A DNA stretch of 64,000 nt from Limimonas halophila (GCF_900100655.1 NZ_FNCE01000001.1:62001-126000), one strand, 5' to 3'; shown: positions 15,862 to 26,402, numbered from the stretch's first letter. Notes: generated by a model not told the origin, from the sequence alone. A program made the numbers and translations.

Positions 15862-17634
15862 ATGACGGACGAAAGCATGACCGGCGCCCAGATGGTGCTG
15901 AAGGCCCTGGAGGAGCAGGGCGTGGAAGCCATCTTCGGCTACCCGGGCGGCGCTGTCCTGCCCATCTACGACGCGCTCTATGAGGTCGAGAAGCTCCACC
16001 ACATCCTGGTCCGGCACGAGCAGGGCGCGGTGCACGCGGCCGAGGGCTATGCGCGTTCCAGCAACCAGGTTGGCGTGGCGCTGGTCACCTCCGGGCCCGG
16101 GGCGACCAACGCCGTCACCGGCCTGACCGACGCGATGATGGATTCCATCCCGGTGGTCTGCCTGACGGGGCAGGTGCCGACGCACCTGATCGGCAACGAT
16201 GCCTTTCAGGAGGCGGACACCACCGGCATCACGCGGCCCTGCACGAAGCACAACTACCTCGTGAAGTCGATCGCGGATCTGCCGCGCATCATGCACGAGG
16301 CCTTCCACGTCGCGCGCTCCGGGCGGCCTGGGCCTGTCGTGGTCGACCTGCCCAAGGACGTGCTCCAGGCGCAGGGCACCTACGTGCCGCGCGGGGAGGT
16401 GCGCCACCGCACCTACAACCCGCAGACGCGCGGGGATGCCGGCGCCATCGCGCAGGCCGTGGAGCTGCTGGCGAACGCCAAGCGCCCGATCATCTACACC
16501 GGCGGCGGCGTCATCAATTCGGGGCCGGAGGCCGCGGAGCTGCTGACCGCCTTCGCGCGCGCCACGGGCGCGCCCATCACCAACACCGTCATGGGCCTGG
16601 GCGCCTATCCCGGCACGGACCCGCAGTTCCTGGGCATGCTCGGCATGCACGGCACCTACGAGGCCAACATGGCCATGCACGACTGCGACGTCATGCTGGC
16701 CATCGGCGCGCGCTTCGACGACCGCGTGACCGGCAAGGTCTCGGCCTTCGCGCCCTATTCGAAGAAGATCCAGATCGACATCGATCCCAGTTCGATCAAC
16801 AAGAACGTCGTCGTGGACGTGCCCATCGTCGGCGACGTGCGCGAGGTGCTGAGCGAGATGCTGCGCCTGTGGCGCGAGGGCGGTCACGAAATCGACCAGG
16901 AGGCGCTGAGCGCTTGGTGGAAGCTGATCGGCGACTGGCGCAGCGTCGAATGCCTCAAGTACGAGCAGCTCGGCGACGTCATCAAGCCGCAGTACGCCAT
17001 CGACCGCCTGGCGAAGCTCACCGAGACGCGCGACGACGTCTACATCACCACCGAGGTGGGCCAGCACCAGATGTGGGCGGCCCAGTACATCACCTTCAAC
17101 AAGCCCAACCGCTGGATGACGTCCGGCGGCCTGGGGACGATGGGCTACGGCCTGCCCGCCGCGGTGGGCACGCAGGTCGCCAACCCCGACGCGCTGGTGG
17201 TGGACGTGGCCGGCGAGGCGTCGATCCTGATGAACATGCAGGAGATGTCGACGCTGGTGCAGTACGGCCTGCCGGTGAAGATCTTCATCGTGAACAACCA
17301 GTGGATGGGGATGGTCCGGCAGTGGCAGGAGCTGCTGCACGGCGAGCGCTACTCGCAGAGCTACACCGAGAGTCTGCCGGACTTCGTCAAGCTGGCGGAG
17401 GCCTATGGCGCCACGGGGCTGCGCGCCACCAAGCCGGGCGAGGTGGACGACGTCATCCAGCAGATGATCGACACGCCGGGCCCGGTGATCGTGGACTGCT
17501 GCGTCGATCAGGTGGAGAACTGCTTCCCCATGATCCCGGCGGGTGCCGCGCACAACGAGATCCTGCTCGGCCCCGAGGACACGGCGGCCGAGGAGGATGC
17601 CGACACGCAGAACGACGGCATGGTGCTCGTCTGA
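15862..17634 (+). CDS. ilvB: acetolactate synthase, large (catalytic) subunit
   Basis: A 590-residue thiamine-diphosphate enzyme that makes acetolactate or acetohydroxybutyrate for valine, leucine and isoleucine synthesis. The N-terminal domain has YPGGAVLPIYDAL and the catalytic Glu53 in RHEQGAVHAAEG. A central FAD-binding domain is followed by the TPP-Mg motif, here VAGEASILMNMQE. A Glu replaces the usual Asp of GDG/GDA, which I believe is a variant seen in alphaproteobacterial sequences. The ATG at 15862 follows AGGACAGCC; the frame is open from 15703 without family-like residues. The regulatory subunit ilvN, normally next, is absent: the following gene is on the other strand. Confidence 0.95.
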   Translation: MTDESMTGAQMVLKALEEQGVEAIFGYPGGAVLPIYDALYEVEKLHHILVRHEQGAVHAAEGYARSSNQVGVALVTSGPGATNAVTGLTDAMMDSIPVVCLTGQVPTHLIGNDAFQEADTTGITRPCTKHNYLVKSIADLPRIMHEAFHVARSGRPGPVVVDLPKDVLQAQGTYVPRGEVRHRTYNPQTRGDAGAIAQAVELLANAKRPIIYTGGGVINSGPEAAELLTAFARATGAPITNTVMGLGAYPGTDPQFLGMLGMHGTYEANMAMHDCDVMLAIGARFDDRVTGKVSAFAPYSKKIQIDIDPSSINKNVVVDVPIVGDVREVLSEMLRLWREGGHEIDQEALSAWWKLIGDWRSVECLKYEQLGDVIKPQYAIDRLAKLTETRDDVYITTEVGQHQMWAAQYITFNKPNRWMTSGGLGTMGYGLPAAVGTQVANPDALVVDVAGEASILMNMQEMSTLVQYGLPVKIFIVNNQWMGMVRQWQELLHGERYSQSYTESLPDFVKLAEAYGATGLRATKPGEVDDVIQQMIDTPGPVIVDCCVDQVENCFPMIPAGAAHNEILLGPEDTAAEEDADTQNDGMVLV

Positions 17635-17653
17635 GGTCCGGCCGGCGGCGCCG

Positions 17654-17950
17654 TCAGGACTGCCCGGCGATCAGCTGCTCGAAGTCTTTCCAGGTGGTCG
17701 CCGGCCAGATCTCGGAATGCGCGCGGCCGTGGCAGCGGATGAGCGCGGAGACGTGCTGCGCCGTCGCGATGTCCGGGGCCTCGAAGACGTCGATGTAGTC
17801 GTAGGGCCCCAGCACGGCGAAGCTCATCTTCCAGGTCACATCCGGGCAGTGGCGGCGGATCGCGTCCATCGCGCGCTTTTCCAGGTCTTCCAGATCGGCG
17901 GGCTTGTCGAAGCTCTCGGGGTCGATCCGGGTCGCCATCACACACAGCAT
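17654..17950 (-). CDS. GYD-domain protein
   Basis: A 98-residue protein of the GYD family (named for a conserved Gly-Tyr-Asp): LGPYDYIDVFEAPDIATA carries the G-YD core near residues 47-64. Such proteins are small ferredoxin-like alpha/beta folds of unknown function, related to dimeric alpha-beta barrel proteins. The start at 17950 has AGGGAGA at suitable spacing; a Met five codons in is an alternative. The gene is convergent with ilvB, with only 19 bases between the stops, and divergent from leuA. It therefore interrupts what is usually an ilvB-ilvN-ilvC-leuA block. Confidence 0.85.
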   Translation of the reverse strand: MLCVMATRIDPESFDKPADLEDLEKRAMDAIRRHCPDVTWKMSFAVLGPYDYIDVFEAPDIATAQHVSALIRCHGRAHSEIWPATTWKDFEQLIAGQS

Positions 17951-18270
17951 GCTCGCGGTCTCCCTACGCCGGAGTGCGGTGCAGCAAGCTTCGGCCCCGC
18001 GCGGGCGGGGGCACAATTGTTCGGCCGGGGGTGCTCGAAAGCGGCACCGCCCGCCGGCACGATCCTGGGGCCGCAAACGGCGGGTGTGTTGTCGCACCGC
18101 CCGCGATGCGATACATACGGATGAGGTGAACCGCCCGCCGGAGCGATGTGCGCCCGACGGTGGGCCGTGACGGACCTTCGAGCTTCGTGAACCACGCGGA
18201 CCGGATGCCCGTGATGACGGACGCGAGCACACAGGCGAACACCAAGGCCCGGCCGGTTTCCGGGTGCGGT

Positions 18271-18403
18271 GTGCTCGGCAGCCGCCGTCTCGGGAACCTG
18301 CGCCTCCGCCTTATGGGCCCCTGAACGCCGCCGCGCTGACGGGGGTGCGGGCGTTCAGGGGGAGACGGGACGGCACCCCGCCGTTCACGACACAACCCTT
18401 TTT
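18271..18403 (+). promoter_or_regulatory. possible leucine attenuator before leuA
   Basis: A 17-codon frame starting GTG at 18271 contains five Leu codons (18274, 18289, 18298, 18304, 18310), dense near its end, and stops with TGA at 18322. The stop lies inside a perfect 12-bp hairpin (18318-18329 with 18350-18361). The hairpin loop holds GGGGTGC (18342-18348), which can pair with GCACCCC at 18373-18379, and TTTTT follows at 18399-18403. This is the layout of a leader-peptide attenuator. The initiation signal is weak, so the call is tentative. The rest of the 474-bp gap 17951-18424 shows no gene. Confidence 0.45.
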
Positions 18404-18424
18404 CGGCTGGAGGCGGAGAGCATC

Positions 18425-20035
18425 ATGACGAGCGATCAGCACAGCGGCGGTGACGTCCGGGCCGTTCAGGCCGGCGACGACGGCCGTGTGACGATTTTCG
18501 ACACGACGCTGCGCGACGGCGAGCAGTCGCCCGGCTGCTCGATGAACCAGGAAGAAAAGCTGTCGGTGGCGCGCGTTCTCGACGAGATGGGCGTGGACGT
18601 CATCGAGGCCGGCTTCCCGGCGTCCTCCGTGGGCGACTTCGAGGCCGTGCGCGAGATCGCGCGCACTTGCCGGACCGCCCGCGTCGCCGGGCTGGCCCGC
18701 GCGCGCCCGAGCGACATCGACCGCGCCTGGGAGGCCGTGCAGCACGCCAACCGCCCGCGCATCCACACCTTCCTGAGCACCTCGCCGCTCCACATGCAGT
18801 ACAAGCTGCGCATGGAGCCCGAGCAGGTCTACGAGAACGCCGTCGAGGCGGTCACTCACGCGCGCAAGCTCTGCGACAACGTCGAGTTCTCCCCCGAGGA
18901 CGGCACGCGCACCGACCGCGACTTCCTGTGCCGCGTGGTGGAAGCCGCGGTAAAGGCGGGCGCGACCACGATCAACATTCCCGACACCGTCGGCTACACC
19001 GTCCCGGCCGAGTTCTTTGAGTTGATCCAGGATCTGCGCAACCGCGTGCCCAACATGGATCGGGCCACGATCTCGGTGCACTGCCACAACGACCTGGGGC
19101 TGGCGGTCGCCAACTCCCTGGCGGCGGTGCGCGCGGGCGCCCGGCAGGTCGAGTGCACGATCAACGGCATCGGCGAGCGCGCGGGCAACGCGGCGCTGGA
19201 AGAGATCGTGATGGCGCTGCAGACGCGCCGGGACGTGCTGCCCTTCCACACCGGCGTGGACAGCCACTACATCACGCGCGCCTCGCGCCTCGTCTCCGGC
19301 ATCACCGGCTTCACCGTCCAGCCCAACAAGGCGATCGTGGGCAAGAACGCCTTCGCGCACGAATCGGGCATCCACCAGGACGGGATGCTGAAGAACGCCC
19401 AGACCTACGAGATCATGACGCCGGAGTCCGTTGGCCTGACGCGCTCCACGCTGGTCATGGGCAAGCACTCCGGCAAGCACGCCTTCAAGTCCAAGCTGCA
19501 GGAGCTGGGCTTCGAGCTGGACGACAAGGAGCTGAACGACGCCTTCAAGCGCTTCAAGGACCTCGCCGACCACAAGAAGGAGGTCTTCGACGAGGACCTG
19601 ATCGCGCTGGTGGACGACGCGGTGCTGCGCCACAACGACCGCATCCGCTTCGTCTCGCTGGGCATCCACTGCGGCAGCGATCAGCCGCAGACGGCGGAGT
19701 TGACGCTGGAGGTCGACGGCGAGCGCACAAGCACGAGCGTTACCGGCAACGGCCCGGTGGACGCGACCTTCAACGCCGTCCAGGCGATCTGGCCGCACGA
19801 CGCGGCGCTGGAACTCTACCAGGTCCACGCCGTCACCGAGGGCACGGACGCCCAGGCCGAGGTCACCGTCCGCCTGAACGAGGGCGGCATGACCGTCAAC
19901 GGCCAGGGCGCGGACTACGACACCCTGGTCGCCTCGGCCCGCGCCTACGTCAACGCGCTCAACAAGCTGCTGGTGAAGCGCGAAAAGGCCGCCACGCCGG
20001 AGCAGCAGGCCGCGGCCGCGTCCTCCGTGGCGTGA
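18425..20035 (+). CDS. leuA: 2-isopropylmalate synthase
   Basis: A 536-residue enzyme that condenses acetyl-CoA with 2-oxoisovalerate, the first committed step of leucine synthesis. The TIM-barrel catalytic domain opens with [14 protein letters not shown], whose Arg and Asp are catalytic. The metal-binding [12 protein letters not shown] and the second family signature ([15 protein letters not shown]) follow. Residues about 395-520 form the LeuA regulatory domain that mediates leucine feedback inhibition. Length (about 510-540) fits the long LeuA1 type. A GGAG lies six bases before the ATG at 18425. A leucine-rich leader and hairpin lie just upstream, and a strong terminator follows. Confidence 0.95.
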   Translation: MTSDQHSGGDVRAVQAGDDGRVTIFDTTLRDGEQSPGCSMNQEEKLSVARVLDEMGVDVIEAGFPASSVGDFEAVREIARTCRTARVAGLARARPSDIDRAWEAVQHANRPRIHTFLSTSPLHMQYKLRMEPEQVYENAVEAVTHARKLCDNVEFSPEDGTRTDRDFLCRVVEAAVKAGATTINIPDTVGYTVPAEFFELIQDLRNRVPNMDRATISVHCHNDLGLAVANSLAAVRAGARQVECTINGIGERAGNAALEEIVMALQTRRDVLPFHTGVDSHYITRASRLVSGITGFTVQPNKAIVGKNAFAHESGIHQDGMLKNAQTYEIMTPESVGLTRSTLVMGKHSGKHAFKSKLQELGFELDDKELNDAFKRFKDLADHKKEVFDEDLIALVDDAVLRHNDRIRFVSLGIHCGSDQPQTAELTLEVDGERTSTSVTGNGPVDATFNAVQAIWPHDAALELYQVHAVTEGTDAQAEVTVRLNEGGMTVNGQGADYDTLVASARAYVNALNKLLVKREKAATPEQQAAAASSVA

Positions 20036-20046
20036 TGCCGTTTCGG

Positions 20047-20095
20047 ACCGGGAAGCCGGCCCGGCGCCGGGCCGGCTTCCCGGTGCGATTTTGAT
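20047..20095 (+). terminator. terminator of leuA (38-bp perfect palindrome)
   Basis: Positions 20047-20084 form a perfect palindrome with 19-bp arms (ACCGGGAAGCCGG...), followed by GCGATTTTGATT. It begins 11 bases after the leuA stop. Confidence 0.85.
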
Positions 20096-20180
20096 TCGTC
20101 CCTGCAGGTCAACGGCTTGGCGCCCAATGCGGCGGGCAATACACCCTGGCGGCAACGCACGCCGGCGTGGGCGTTCTTGA

Positions 20181-21362
<1,182 letters not shown>

Positions 21363-21473
21363 CCCCCGCCGGGGCGGGCGGCGACGAGTCGTCATGAAGA
21401 AAGCGAACGATCTTGACCCAAACCCTGTGGAAGTCTCCGGGATTCCCAGTCGTTTGGATTTTGTTTACGATGT

Positions 21474-21495
21474 CGTACCACGATTGATTGGTACG
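21474..21495 (+). promoter_or_regulatory. inverted repeat upstream of mreC
   Basis: CGTACCA (21474-21480) and TGGTACG (21489-21495) are separated by eight bases, about 50 bases before the mreC start, in a locally AT-rich patch. It may be an operator or a small mRNA hairpin. Confidence 0.35.
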
Positions 21496-21546
21496 GAATG
21501 CGGCCGTGCCCGGCGCCGGCCGGGCGCGTGAACCTGGAGGCGCGGC

Positions 21547-22434
21547 GTGAGGGGTCCCCTGGTCCGATTGGCAACGCCGCTGAAGGCGTGGACCCAACGG
21601 TTCGCGTTCGTGCTGCTGGTGGGCGCCGCCTTCGCCCTCACCCTCATGGGCCGCTCGGACACCCCGGTCGTCAGTGAGTTGCGCACCGCCGTCACCGACC
21701 TTGTGGCGCCGTTTCTGGACGTCGCCTCGCGTCCCGTCGCCACCACCGCCGACGTCATCCACAGCGTGGAGAGCCTGGCGGAACTGCGGGCGGAAAACGC
21801 CGCCCTGCGCCGCGAAAACGAGCGGCTGCAACACTGGAGGGCCGTCGCGCACGAGCTGCGCGCCGACAACGCGGCGCTTCAGCGCATGCTCAAGGTGCCG
21901 AACGCGCCGGACACGCAGTACGTCACCGCCCGCGTGATCGGCGACAGCGGCGGCGCTTTCGTGCGCTCCGTTCTGGTGAACGCCGGGCAGCAGCACGGCG
22001 TGACCGTGGGGCAGGCGGCCCTGGCACCGGACGGGCTCGCCGGCCGCGTCGTGGAGGTCGGCCGCAACAGCGCGCGCGTGCTGCTCATCACCGACATCAA
22101 CTCGCGCATTCCAGTGGTCATCCAGCGCACGCGCGTGCGCGCCGTCCTGGCCGGCGACAACACGGAGCGCCCCAAGCTCACCTACCTCGCGGACCAGGCG
22201 GAGGTGGCCCCCGGCCAGCGCGTGGTCACGTCGGGTGATGGTGGCGTCTTCCCGCCGGGCGTGCCCGTGGGGAAGGTTGTCGAGACGCCGGAATCGGGCG
22301 TGCGCGTTCAGCCCTTCGTGGACTGGCATCGCATGGAATACCTGCGCGTGGCGGACCACGCCCAGGCGGATGCGCTGATGACGGATGCGGCCCCCTCGGC
22401 GGAAGCGGCGGTGGCGCAAGGGACTCCGCGGTGA
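21547..22434 (+). CDS. mreC: rod shape-determining protein MreC
   Basis: A 295-residue periplasmic scaffold protein anchored by one membrane helix (about residues 19-36). A coiled coil follows (about 75-112, with ELRAENAALRRENERL), then the two beta-barrel domains of MreC (VTARVIGDSGG, LAPDGLAGRVVEV and GDGGVFPPGVPVGKV). It links MreB filaments through MreD to PBP2 and RodA and activates PBP2. The start codon is GTG at 21547, preceded by GGAGG at normal spacing. The stop overlaps the mreD start by four bases, so translation is coupled. Confidence 0.95.
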   Translation: MRGPLVRLATPLKAWTQRFAFVLLVGAAFALTLMGRSDTPVVSELRTAVTDLVAPFLDVASRPVATTADVIHSVESLAELRAENAALRRENERLQHWRAVAHELRADNAALQRMLKVPNAPDTQYVTARVIGDSGGAFVRSVLVNAGQQHGVTVGQAALAPDGLAGRVVEVGRNSARVLLITDINSRIPVVIQRTRVRAVLAGDNTERPKLTYLADQAEVAPGQRVVTSGDGGVFPPGVPVGKVVETPESGVRVQPFVDWHRMEYLRVADHAQADALMTDAAPSAEAAVAQGTPR

Positions 22435-22940
22435 AGCTGACGGTCTGGCAGAACCTGGATCTCGTCGCGCGCCAGATCGCCCCGGTGTTGCTGACCCTGG
22501 TGACGGTGATCCTGGCGCGCATGCCCATGCACGTCCCCCACCTGGGGCCGGTGATGCCCTGGCTGACCCTGGTGGCGGTGTTCTACTGGGCAGCGCACCG
22601 GCCGGACCTCATGCCCGGGCCGGCCGTGTTCGCCGTCGGGCTGTTCTACGACCTGCTGGCGGGGGCGCCGCTCGGGGTGGGAATCATCGTGCTGCTGCTG
22701 GTGCACGCCGCCATCGCGGGCCAGCGGCGGTTCTTCGTCTCGCGGAGTTTTTCGGTGCTGTGGGCCGTGTTCGCCATCGTGGCGCTGGTGGCGATGGCCC
22801 TGCACTGGGGCCTGACCATGGTGGCGACTGGGGTGCTGCTGTCGCCCGAACCCATGGTCTTCCAGACGCTGACCACGATCGCGATGTATCCGCTGCTGAC
22901 CTGGGTGTTCGCCCACGTGCAGCGCGCGGTCCTGAGGTAG
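22431..22940 (+). CDS. mreD: rod shape-determining protein MreD
   Basis: A 169-residue inner-membrane protein with about five hydrophobic segments and short loops, as for MreD. The segment FAVGLFYDLLAGAPLGVG around residues 66-83 matches the conserved core (G-hydrophobic-x-D-hydrophobic-PLG). The start is a GTG that overlaps the mreC stop. PBP2 starts six bases after the mreD stop. It acts in the MreBCD complex that organises elongation of the lateral wall. Confidence 0.93.
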   Translation: MKLTVWQNLDLVARQIAPVLLTLVTVILARMPMHVPHLGPVMPWLTLVAVFYWAAHRPDLMPGPAVFAVGLFYDLLAGAPLGVGIIVLLLVHAAIAGQRRFFVSRSFSVLWAVFAIVALVAMALHWGLTMVATGVLLSPEPMVFQTLTTIAMYPLLTWVFAHVQRAVLR

Positions 22941-22945
22941 CCGGG

Positions 22946-24835
22946 ATGTCGCTGCTCAACGAGGAGCATGGGCGCTACAAGACCTTCTCCCGCCGGGCGC
23001 TGCTGCTCGGCGGCGGGCAGCTCCTGCTGTTCGGCGGCCTGGCGGCACGGCTCTATGAGCTGCAGATCGTGGAGAACGAGCGCTACGCCACGCTGGCGGA
23101 GGAGAACCGCGTATCCCTGCGCCTGCTGGCGCCGCCGCGCGGGCGCATTCTCGACCGGTACGGCACGCCCGTCGCCGTCAACGAGCACAATTACCGGGTC
23201 ATGCTGGTGGCCGAGCAGGCCGCCGACATCGAGCGCACGCTCGACCGCTTGAGCCGCATCGTGCAACTCAGCGAGGCCGAGAAGCGGCGCATCCTGGACG
23301 ACGTCCACGCCAAGCGCCCCTTTGTGCCCGTGAAGGTGGCGGAGAATCTGTCCTGGGAAACCGTCAGCCGGATCGAAGTTAACGCGCCCCGGCTGCCCGG
23401 CGTGAACATCGACGTGGGCCAGACGCGCGCCTATCCGCACGGGGCGGCGCTGTCGCACGTCCTCGGCTACGTCGGCGCCGTCGACAAAAAGGACATGCGC
23501 AAGGACGATCCGCTGCTGGAGGTGCCGGGCTTCTTCGTCGGCAAAACGGGGCTGGAGAAGCAGTACGACACCGCGCTGCGTGGCGAGGCGGGCACCAGCC
23601 AGGTCGAGGTCAACGCCGTCGGCCGCACCATCCGCGAGCTGGACCGCGACCCCGGCAAGCCGGGCCACGACCTCGTCACCACGCTGGATACCGAGCTGCA
23701 GAAACGGGCCCACGCCCGCATTTCCAACGCGCGCAGCGCCTCCACGGTCATCCTGGACGTGTCCACTGGCGACGTTCTGGCCCTGGCCTCCACGCCCAGC
23801 TTCGACAACAACACCTTCGCGCTCGGCATTTCCGAGCAGCGCTGGCGCGAGCTGACGCGCAACCCCTACGACCCGCTGGCCAACAAGGCGACCACGGGCG
23901 CCTACAACCCCGGCTCCACCTTCAAGATGGTCGTGGCCGCCGCGGCCATGGCGAACGGCGTCGCCCCGGACCACGAGGTACACTGCCCCGGCTACTACGA
24001 CCTGGGCGACGCGCGCTTCCACTGCTGGGCGCAGTGGGGCCACGGCAAGCTCGACATGGTCGGCGGCTTCAAGCACTCCTGCGATGTCTACTTCTACGAC
24101 CTCGCCCGGCGCGTGGGCATCGATGCCATCGCCGAAACCGCGCGTCAGTTCGGCATGGGAGCCCCGCTGGGAATCGACCTCCCCGGCGAGGCGGGCGGCA
24201 CGATGCCGACGAAGGACTGGAAGAACCGCAAGCTCGGTGAGCCCTGGCAGCTGGGCGAAACGCTCGTGTGCGGGATCGGGCAGGGCTACGTGCTCTCCAC
24301 GCCGCTGCAATTGGCCGTGATGACTGCCCGCATCGCCACGGGCCGGGCCGTGGCACCGCGCATCGGGCGCCGGCTCGTTGCCGAGCAGCGCGAGAACCAG
24401 TCCTTCGCCCCAGAGTCCTTCGAAAAGATGGGCGTGCGCGAGGAGCATCTGGAGGTGTTGCGCACGGGGATGGACGCCGTCGTGAACAGCCGCGGCGGCA
24501 CGGCGCACAGCGCCCGGCTGCGCGAGCTCGACGCCGACATGGCCGGCAAGACCGGCACCTCGCAGGTGCGGCGGATCTCGGCCGAGGAGCGCCGCGAGGG
24601 CGTGACGGACAACGCGGATCTGCCCTGGCGCAAGCGCGACCACGCCCTCTTCGTCGGTTACGCGCCCGTCAAGGCGCCGCGCTACTGCGCCGCGACCGTG
24701 GTGGAGCACGGCGGCGCCGGCTCCAAGGCGGCGGCCCCGATCGTGCACGACCTGCTGCGCGAGACGCTGCAACGCGATCCGGCCACGCGCGGCGACCTCA
24801 GGCTGTCCGGGCGCGGACGCGGGCGCACGGGGTAG
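22946..24835 (+). CDS. mrdA: penicillin-binding protein 2
   Basis: A 629-residue class B penicillin-binding protein, the elongation-specific DD-transpeptidase. It has one N-terminal membrane helix (about residues 17-38), the pedestal domain beginning with RLLAPPRGRILDRYGTPVA, and a transpeptidase domain. The active-site motifs are Ser324-x-x-Lys327 in NPGSTFKM, SCD in KHSCDVYFYDLA, and KTGTS with Lys535. Length fits PBP2 of alphaproteobacteria. It is the fourth gene of the mre operon and is followed after four bases by its glycosyltransferase partner RodA. Confidence 0.96.
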   Translation: MSLLNEEHGRYKTFSRRALLLGGGQLLLFGGLAARLYELQIVENERYATLAEENRVSLRLLAPPRGRILDRYGTPVAVNEHNYRVMLVAEQAADIERTLDRLSRIVQLSEAEKRRILDDVHAKRPFVPVKVAENLSWETVSRIEVNAPRLPGVNIDVGQTRAYPHGAALSHVLGYVGAVDKKDMRKDDPLLEVPGFFVGKTGLEKQYDTALRGEAGTSQVEVNAVGRTIRELDRDPGKPGHDLVTTLDTELQKRAHARISNARSASTVILDVSTGDVLALASTPSFDNNTFALGISEQRWRELTRNPYDPLANKATTGAYNPGSTFKMVVAAAAMANGVAPDHEVHCPGYYDLGDARFHCWAQWGHGKLDMVGGFKHSCDVYFYDLARRVGIDAIAETARQFGMGAPLGIDLPGEAGGTMPTKDWKNRKLGEPWQLGETLVCGIGQGYVLSTPLQLAVMTARIATGRAVAPRIGRRLVAEQRENQSFAPESFEKMGVREEHLEVLRTGMDAVVNSRGGTAHSARLRELDADMAGKTGTSQVRRISAEERREGVTDNADLPWRKRDHALFVGYAPVKAPRYCAATVVEHGGAGSKAAAPIVHDLLRETLQRDPATRGDLRLSGRGRGRTG

Positions 24836-24839
24836 GGGC

Positions 24840-25991
24840 ATGAGCTTCAACCCCTTCCACCAGAACCCGGACTACACCCTCACCCAGAAGCTCGGCGGCG
24901 TGACCTGGGGACTGGTGCTCATCGTCTGCACGCTCGCCGGCATCGGCTGCACGATGCTGTATTCCGCCGCCAGCGGGGCCTGGGAGCCGTGGGCGAAGGA
25001 CCAGGCGCTGCGCTTCGGCGTCGGCTTCTTCGGCATGATGGCGGTGGCGCTGATCGACGTGCGCGTCTGGTTCCGCTGGGCGTGGGTGATCTACGCGCTC
25101 GCCGTTGGCCTCTTGGTGGCGACCGAGGTGGGCGGCGTGACGGGGCAGGGCGCCCAGCGCTGGATCGACCTCAAGGTGATCCAGCTCCAGCCCTCGGAGC
25201 TGATGAAGGTGGCGCTGGTGCTGGCGCTGGCGCGCTACTTCCACGGCCTGTCGGAGGAGGAGGTGGCGCGACCGACGCGCCTGATCGCACCGCTGCTGGC
25301 GGTGGCCGTGCCCGTGGGGCTGGTGATGCAGCAGCCGGACCTGGGTACGGGACTGATCCTGCTGATGATCGCCGGAGCGGTCTTCTTCGCTGCCGGGGTG
25401 CGCTTGTGGAAGTTCGGCGTGGTGATCGGGGCGGGGATCGTGTCGATCCCCATCGCTTGGCAGTTCCTGCACGCGTATCAGAAGGAGCGCGTGCTCACCT
25501 TCCTGAACCCGCAGAACGATCCGCTGGGCGACGGCTACCACATCCTGCAGTCCAAGATCGCGCTGGGCGCGGGCGGGTTGTTCGGCAAGGGATTTCTGGA
25601 AGGCACGCAGAGCCACCTCAACTTCCTGCCGGAAAAACAGACCGACTTCATCTTCACGATGCTGGCCGAGGAGTTCGGCATGGCCGGCGGGCTGGCGCTG
25701 CTCGGGCTGTACGCCGTCGTGCTGCTCTACGGCCTGGCCATCGGCATGCGCGCGCACAACCACTTCGGCCGACTCCTGGCGCTCGGGCTGACGGTGAACA
25801 TCTTCCTCTACGTCTTCCTCAACATCGCCATGGTGATGGGGGTGATTCCCGTCGTGGGCGTGCCGCTGCCGCTGATCTCCTACGGCGGCACCGCGATGCT
25901 GGCGATGCTCGGCACGCTCGGGTTGCTGATGTCGGTCCATGTGCACCGCGACGTTCGCATTCCCCGGCGCGGGCTGGAGGACGAGCAGTAG
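24840..25991 (+). CDS. mrdB: peptidoglycan glycosyltransferase RodA
   Basis: A 383-residue SEDS-family polytopic membrane protein (about ten membrane helices) that polymerises lipid II as the partner of PBP2. Family motifs seen are GAQRWIDLKVIQLQPSELMK (about residues 103-122), QPDLGTG, the large periplasmic loop with LGDGYHILQSKIALGAGGLFGKG, LPEKQTDFIFTMLAEEFG, and PLISYGGTAMLA near the end. It is the last gene of mreBCD-mrdAB; a tRNA-Lys gene follows 83 bases on. Confidence 0.96.
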   Translation: MSFNPFHQNPDYTLTQKLGGVTWGLVLIVCTLAGIGCTMLYSAASGAWEPWAKDQALRFGVGFFGMMAVALIDVRVWFRWAWVIYALAVGLLVATEVGGVTGQGAQRWIDLKVIQLQPSELMKVALVLALARYFHGLSEEEVARPTRLIAPLLAVAVPVGLVMQQPDLGTGLILLMIAGAVFFAAGVRLWKFGVVIGAGIVSIPIAWQFLHAYQKERVLTFLNPQNDPLGDGYHILQSKIALGAGGLFGKGFLEGTQSHLNFLPEKQTDFIFTMLAEEFGMAGGLALLGLYAVVLLYGLAIGMRAHNHFGRLLALGLTVNIFLYVFLNIAMVMGVIPVVGVPLPLISYGGTAMLAMLGTLGLLMSVHVHRDVRIPRRGLEDEQ

Positions 25992-26074
25992 GATCGCGGC
26001 CGTCAGCCAAATCCTGGCTGCGATACCCTTCACAAAGCCGCCGGCAGGTGCTACATCCTCGCGCGCACCGCGAT

Positions 26075-26150
26075 GGGCGTGTAGCTCAGCTGGTAGAGCA
26101 GGCGACTCTTAATCGCCGAGTCCGGGGTTCGAATCCTCGCACGCCCACCA
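26075..26150 (+). tRNA. tRNA-Lys (anticodon CTT)
   Basis: A 76-nt gene including an encoded CCA. The acceptor stem GGGCGTG pairs with CACGCCC, the D arm is AGCTCAGCTGGTAGAGC, the anticodon stem GGCGA/TCGCC encloses CTCTTAA with anticodon CTT, and the T arm contains GGTTCGAATCC. Its 3' 47 bases serve as the attachment site of the element downstream and are duplicated at 27125. Confidence 0.97.
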
Positions 26151-26151
26151 C
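26104..26151 (+). repeat. attachment-site repeat within the intact tRNA-Lys
   Basis: 48 bp from the anticodon stem through the CCA end plus one base, identical to 27125-27172. The upstream copy keeps the whole tRNA gene, as expected when an element enters at the 3' end. Confidence 0.93.
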
Positions 26152-26209
26152 CATCTCCCTGAAATCCCTGAAAAAATCGAAAAATGAAAGGGCAGGATCA
26201 CTGCCCTAA

Positions 26210-26355
26210 GTTGGAAAAGTTGGAACAGGTTGGATTCCAACCTCGGACGCCCCTGATTCGAGGGTGCGCGGGCGTCAAAAATATCACCGATTCTACTGGT
26301 GGTAGCGGCCGCTCCATAGCGACACACGAAGGGGCAAGGTTGGAACAGGTTGGAA
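26210..26355. repeat. clustered GTTGGAA repeats, possible integrase arm sites
   Basis: GTTGGA(A) occurs at 26210, 26219, 26229, 26339 and 26349 in direct orientation. The 15-mer TTGGAACAGGTTGGA is present twice (26220-26234 and 26340-26354). The near palindrome GGTTGGATTCCAACC is at 26228-26242. A GGATTCCAAC copy recurs at the far end (27076-27085). Groups of short direct repeats beside an attachment site are typical of integrase arm-binding or directionality-factor sites; that role is inferred. Confidence 0.55.
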
Positions 26356-26363
26356 AAATGTAA

Positions 26364-26402
26364 CCGGAAAAAGAATGGGCGAGGTCCCGCAGCCCCGCCC
26401 AT
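26364..26402 (-). terminator. terminator of the element's leftward gene
   Basis: ATGGGCG (26375-26381) pairs perfectly with CGCCCAT (26396-26402). On the minus strand the stem is followed by TTCTTTTTCC. It lies about 120 bases beyond the stop of the gene at 26521-26805. Confidence 0.65.

Noticed and set aside
14679-17634. A leader peptide attenuator upstream of ilvB
   Set aside because: The 200-bp gap before ilvB lacks a run of Ile, Val or Leu codons and a terminator-antiterminator pair. It only shows a weak direct repeat around GTGCGG-GCATTCAC.
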